DNA from: an uncultured bacterium
Lineage (GTDB): Bacteria; Auribacterota; Tritonobacteria; UBA1439
Direction: 5' to 3'
NCBI GenBank assembly: GCA_937858775.1
Contig: CALLYX010000339.1
Coordinates: 1-8,209 of the forward strand
DNA: 8,209 nt
How positions within the stretch are numbered: the first letter of the stretch is position 1; every line of letters starts with the position of its first letter. The notes beneath the pieces are model-generated. The model did no database searches. It saw nothing but the letters and a program-made list of their open reading frames with translations, and had not been told where the DNA came from. A program made the translations under genes and the position numbers. Shown here one piece after another: positions 6,045-8,209 of the stretch.

Positions 6045-6725
6045 CTACCTCTCGGAGAGGACCCCGGCAGCCGCGCCGAAACGGGCGTAGCTCTCGGCGA
6101 ACTTCCCGCGCAAGGCGGAGAGCAGGTCCCCCGCTCCGAAATCCGGGCAGATGAAGGTGAGCAAAAGGCCGAGCACGAGGATATTCATCAGGTAGATGAC
6201 GGTGATGGAGAAGAGGTAGCCGTTCTTCTTCACCTCCGCCTGTCCCTTGATCAGGGCCGAGATCGTCAGTATGATGTGGAACGCCCAGGTGAAGCCGATC
6301 ATGAAGATGAAGCCCTCGGTGAAGCGCTGGGGCTCCCAGAAGAGCCTCCCGGCGAAGTAGAGGCCGATGAGGATGATGGTGTAGACGGGGAAGAAGTACG
6401 GGGAGAGGGCGATGAGGAAGTTCCCCTTCGTCCCCTCGACCCTCCCGCCCTTTGCGGAGGCGGAGAAGGCCGTCACCTCCCCGCGGAAGAGGAGAATCCA
6501 GAAGGCGTGCGTGAGCTCGTGCCCGAACACATATGTCTTGATCGGCTGCTGGAAAACGGCGAAGATGAGGACGAACGCGGCGAAGCCGGCAAGGAACCAG
6601 ATCTGGGAGCGGAGAGGGCCGAGGAGGTCGTGGTAGAGCGCCATCGTCGCGCCGGCGCAGGCCGGGACGAGAAGGAGCCCCGCGCAGAACTTGGCCACCC
6701 GCAGCAGGAAATGGAGCAGCTTCAT
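6045..6725 (-). CDS. Membrane protein with HExxH motif, M50B-like metallopeptidase homologue
   Basis: This is a 226-residue polytopic membrane protein. Hydrophobic stretches lie at about residues 5-29, 42-59, 103-127, 138-158 and 170-193. HELTH at 69-73 (within YVFGHELTHAFWILLF) is a zinc-binding HExxH motif at the start of a hydrophobic helix. It is followed by a Gly-rich turn (AKGGRVEGTKGN) and SPYFFPVY, the layout of peptidase M50B-type proteins. I see no clear site-2-protease NxxPxxxLDG motif, so the third metal ligand is unknown and catalytic activity is unproven. The ATG at 6725 is preferred over the in-frame upstream start at 6842, because the longer N-terminus is Arg/Pro-rich and the promoter lies inside it. 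A weak GGGGG sits upstream. Its own promoter precedes it, and hairpins lie on both sides, so it is probably transcribed alone. Its target is unknown. Confidence 0.8.
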   Translation of the reverse strand: MKLLHFLLRVAKFCAGLLLVPACAGATMALYHDLLGPLRSQIWFLAGFAAFVLIFAVFQQPIKTYVFGHELTHAFWILLFRGEVTAFSASAKGGRVEGTKGNFLIALSPYFFPVYTIILIGLYFAGRLFWEPQRFTEGFIFMIGFTWAFHIILTISALIKGQAEVKKNGYLFSITVIYLMNILVLGLLLTFICPDFGAGDLLSALRGKFAESYARFGAAAGVLSER

Positions 6726-6750
6726 CGGCTGAACCCCCGGTGCGCCACAG

Positions 6751-6779
6751 ACTATAGCGCATCGCCCGGCGCCGTTCAA
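6751..6779 (-). promoter_or_regulatory. Sigma70-type promoter of the M50B-like gene
   Basis: On the - strand, TTGAAC (6779-6774) and TATAGT (6756-6751) are separated by 17 bp. Transcription would start near 6744, about 20 nt before the ATG at 6725. The -35 box is identical to that of the lipoprotein promoter. Confidence 0.75.
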
Positions 6780-6840
6780 CCGCATAAGGCGCGCCGGGCG
6801 GCGGGTCCGCGGCGGGGGGCGGCGCGCGCGGCGGTTCGTC

Positions 6841-6911
6841 AAAACGACAGGGCGGCCGGCCGTCTAGAGGCGAGTGTGGGATAACTAGCCGGCGGCCGCC
6901 CTGTACGTTTT
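6841..6911 (-). terminator. Long inverted repeat after ftsZ, probable terminator
   Basis: The arms are AAAACGACAGGGCGGCC (6841-6857) and GGCCGCCCTGTACGTTTT (6894-6911). They are complementary over 17 bp with one bulged base, around a ~36-nt loop in which three more base pairs are possible. On the - strand the stem ends in CGTTTT, giving a U-rich tail after the ftsZ stop at 6935. The A-rich start of each arm makes the element work equally on the other strand. It separates the cell-division cluster from the protease-like gene. Confidence 0.7.
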
Positions 6912-6934
6912 CTTCCGGTCCGAGACCCTCGCGG

Positions 6935-8083
6935 TCATCCCGCCGCCGCGCTGACGCGCACCCCCTTCCGCAGAAACGTCGGTATATCGAGGTTCTCCCC
7001 GTCAAGGATCGTCGGCTCCGTGTCCTCGAAATGCTCGTAACTCTTGAAGTCGAGATCGATCAGCGTCTGCTGCGGGACCGCCGCGGCCGGCTGTTCCACG
7101 GTCGCCTCCCCGGGCGCCTCGTCCGCGCGCGCGCGCTCCCCGTCAAGGGTGGTCGCCAGGACCGTCACCAGGCGCCTGCCTCTAAAGGCCGGGTCCACCA
7201 GGGCGCCGAAGATCACGTGGGCGTTCCTGTTCCCCATCCTGCTTATCGTGGCGGCGGCGTCCTGCACCTCCCGCAGGCCGAGGTCGTCGCCGCCCATGAT
7301 GCTGATGAGCAGCCCCCGCGCGCGGGAGAGGGCGTCCTGGTCGAAGAGCGGGCTGTCGAGCGCCCGCCGCGCGGCCTCCACGGCGCTCCCGGGCCCCGTG
7401 CCGACGGCGTAGCCGAGGGCGGCCCGCCCGCCGCGCGAGACGATGGTGCGCACGTCGGCGAAGTCGAGGTTGATCATGCCGGTCCTGCTGATCAGCCTCA
7501 CGATGCATTGAACCCCCTCCGCCAGGATATCGTTCGTGAAATCGAACGCCTCCTTCATGGACCCGTTCAGGTCCGCCACCTGGAAGAGCTTGTCGTTGGG
7601 GGCCACGATGACCGTGTCCGCATGCTCGTCCACGAGCCGAAGCCCCTCCAGCGCCTGCGCCTTCCTTTTCTGCCCCTCGAAATCAAAAGGGGTGGTGGCG
7701 ATGCAGACCGTGAGGATATTCCTCTCCCTCGCCATCTGAGCGATCACCGGGACGGCCCCCGTCCCCGTTCCCCCGCCGAGTCCCACCACCAGGAAGAGGA
7801 GATCGCACCCGTCGAGAGGCGCCTCGAGGTCGGCCACGGAGTCCATCGCCGCCTGCCGGCCGATGTCGGGGTTTCCCCCCGCCCCGAGCCCGTGCGTGAT
7901 CTGTTCCCCGATCTGTATCTTGTGAGGGGAGTGCGACATCGCCAGCGCCTGCCGGTCGGTGTTGATCGCCACGTAGTCGATCCGGTCGCCGCCCTCCTTG
8001 AGCATCTGATCGAGGGCGTTCGAACCCGCCCCGCCGACCCCGAGAACCCGTATCCTCACCTGCCGCGCCCCTTCCTCCCCCAT
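6935..8083 (-). CDS. ftsZ: Cell division protein FtsZ
   Basis: FtsZ is the tubulin-like GTPase that forms the cytoplasmic Z ring. The 382-residue product has the N-terminal nucleotide-binding glycine loop VLGVGGAGSNA (13-23) and the tubulin signature GGGTGTG (103-109). The T7 loop NLDFADV (205-211) has Asp207 and Asp210, which act on the GTP of the next subunit. A variable linker runs from about 315 to 360. The conserved C-terminal peptide LDIPTFLRK (365-373) normally docks on FtsA, and here nine more residues follow it. Length is normal. The ATG at 8083 is chosen because GGGGGAAGGGG lies just upstream and the protein then begins like other FtsZs; the longer GTG start at 8146 would add an Arg-rich tail and overlap the ftsA stop. 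It lies 41 nt after ftsA, the classic division-cluster order. Confidence 0.97.
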   Translation of the reverse strand: MGEEGARQVRIRVLGVGGAGSNALDQMLKEGGDRIDYVAINTDRQALAMSHSPHKIQIGEQITHGLGAGGNPDIGRQAAMDSVADLEAPLDGCDLLFLVVGLGGGTGTGAVPVIAQMARERNILTVCIATTPFDFEGQKRKAQALEGLRLVDEHADTVIVAPNDKLFQVADLNGSMKEAFDFTNDILAEGVQCIVRLISRTGMINLDFADVRTIVSRGGRAALGYAVGTGPGSAVEAARRALDSPLFDQDALSRARGLLISIMGGDDLGLREVQDAAATISRMGNRNAHVIFGALVDPAFRGRRLVTVLATTLDGERARADEAPGEATVEQPAAAVPQQTLIDLDFKSYEHFEDTEPTILDGENLDIPTFLRKGVRVSAAAG

Positions 8084-8124
8084 GACCCCTTCCCCCTCTT
8101 TGCGCCTCCGCCGAAACCGTCTTC

Positions 8125-8209
8125 TCAGAACTTGCTTCCCAGCCACTCGCGGATACGCTCCGCCCCGCGGGCTATGCGTCCCCGCCTCTTGAAGCGCGAG
8201 GGCTTCCCC
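8125..8209 (-). CDS. ftsA: Cell division protein FtsA, C-terminal 27 residues (partial)
   Basis: The - strand frame entering at the window edge reads GKPSRFKRRGRIARGAERIR then EWLGSKF, ending at TGA (8127-8125). A basic linker followed by an amphipathic helix with R..R..EWL..F at the very end is the membrane-targeting tail of FtsA, which tethers FtsZ to the inner membrane. The position, 41 nt upstream of ftsZ in the same direction, is the usual ftsA-ftsZ order. Only the tail is in the window, so the call depends largely on context. Confidence 0.75.
   Translation of the reverse strand, partial: GKPSRFKRRGRIARGAERIREWLGSKF

Noticed and set aside
6042..6884. A 280-residue acidic + strand open frame
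   Set aside because: It is antisense to the M50B-like gene, rich in Glu, Asp and Gly because it mirrors a hydrophobic membrane protein, and it crosses the promoter and hairpin.
5893..7005. A 370-residue Arg/Pro-rich - strand open frame
   Set aside because: It is an out-of-frame reading of the M50B-like gene and the end of ftsZ, with no recognisable domain.

Overview
The window does not read as one continuous piece of genome. It looks like at least three unrelated blocks joined end to end, with a scrambled middle, as expected from a mis-assembled metagenomic contig or an amplification chimera. All parts are GC-rich, so composition alone does not show the seams. They appear as genes that stop in mid-domain and are followed at once by pieces of unrelated genes, some on the other strand.

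Block A (1 to about 1921, + strand) carries a GlmU-like sugar-1-phosphate nucleotidyltransferase whose 5' end is cut by the window edge and by an in-frame TAG. A hairpin terminator follows, then the first ~196 residues of a phosphomannomutase/phosphoglucomutase. The pairing suggests activated-sugar synthesis. The style of both proteins and of the intergenic hairpin reminds me of Chloroflexota, at low confidence.

Block B (about 1922-2790) contains no intact gene. It holds a PaiB-type FMN-binding fragment and a PKD-domain fragment (both - strand), a SCO1/SenC C-terminal fragment and a GlmM active-site fragment (both + strand). Several have an actinobacterial flavour. Long open frames across this block are accidental fusions.

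Block C (about 2793-8209, all genes on the - strand) is a coherent piece of a Gram-negative-type bacterium of unknown phylum. Read in the direction of transcription it has: the ftsA tail, ftsZ, a strong hairpin, a membrane protein with an HExxH zinc-protease motif (M50B-like), a GC-rich hairpin, a small probable lipoprotein of unknown function, an acyl-CoA synthetase of the ANL superfamily, a protein with two PilZ domains, and the start of a PilT-like ATPase cut off at the seam. Three good sigma70-type promoters, each with a 17-bp spacer, mark the starts of transcription units: the M50B-like gene; lipoprotein plus ligase; PilZ plus pilT. The block therefore links the end of the division cluster with envelope functions and a likely c-di-GMP-responsive type IV pilus unit.

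No new multi-gene system is supported here. The points most worth a second look are the chimeric structure, the unknown lipoprotein paired with an acyl-CoA ligase, the tandem-PilZ gene leading into pilT, and the doubly palindromic terminator in block A.
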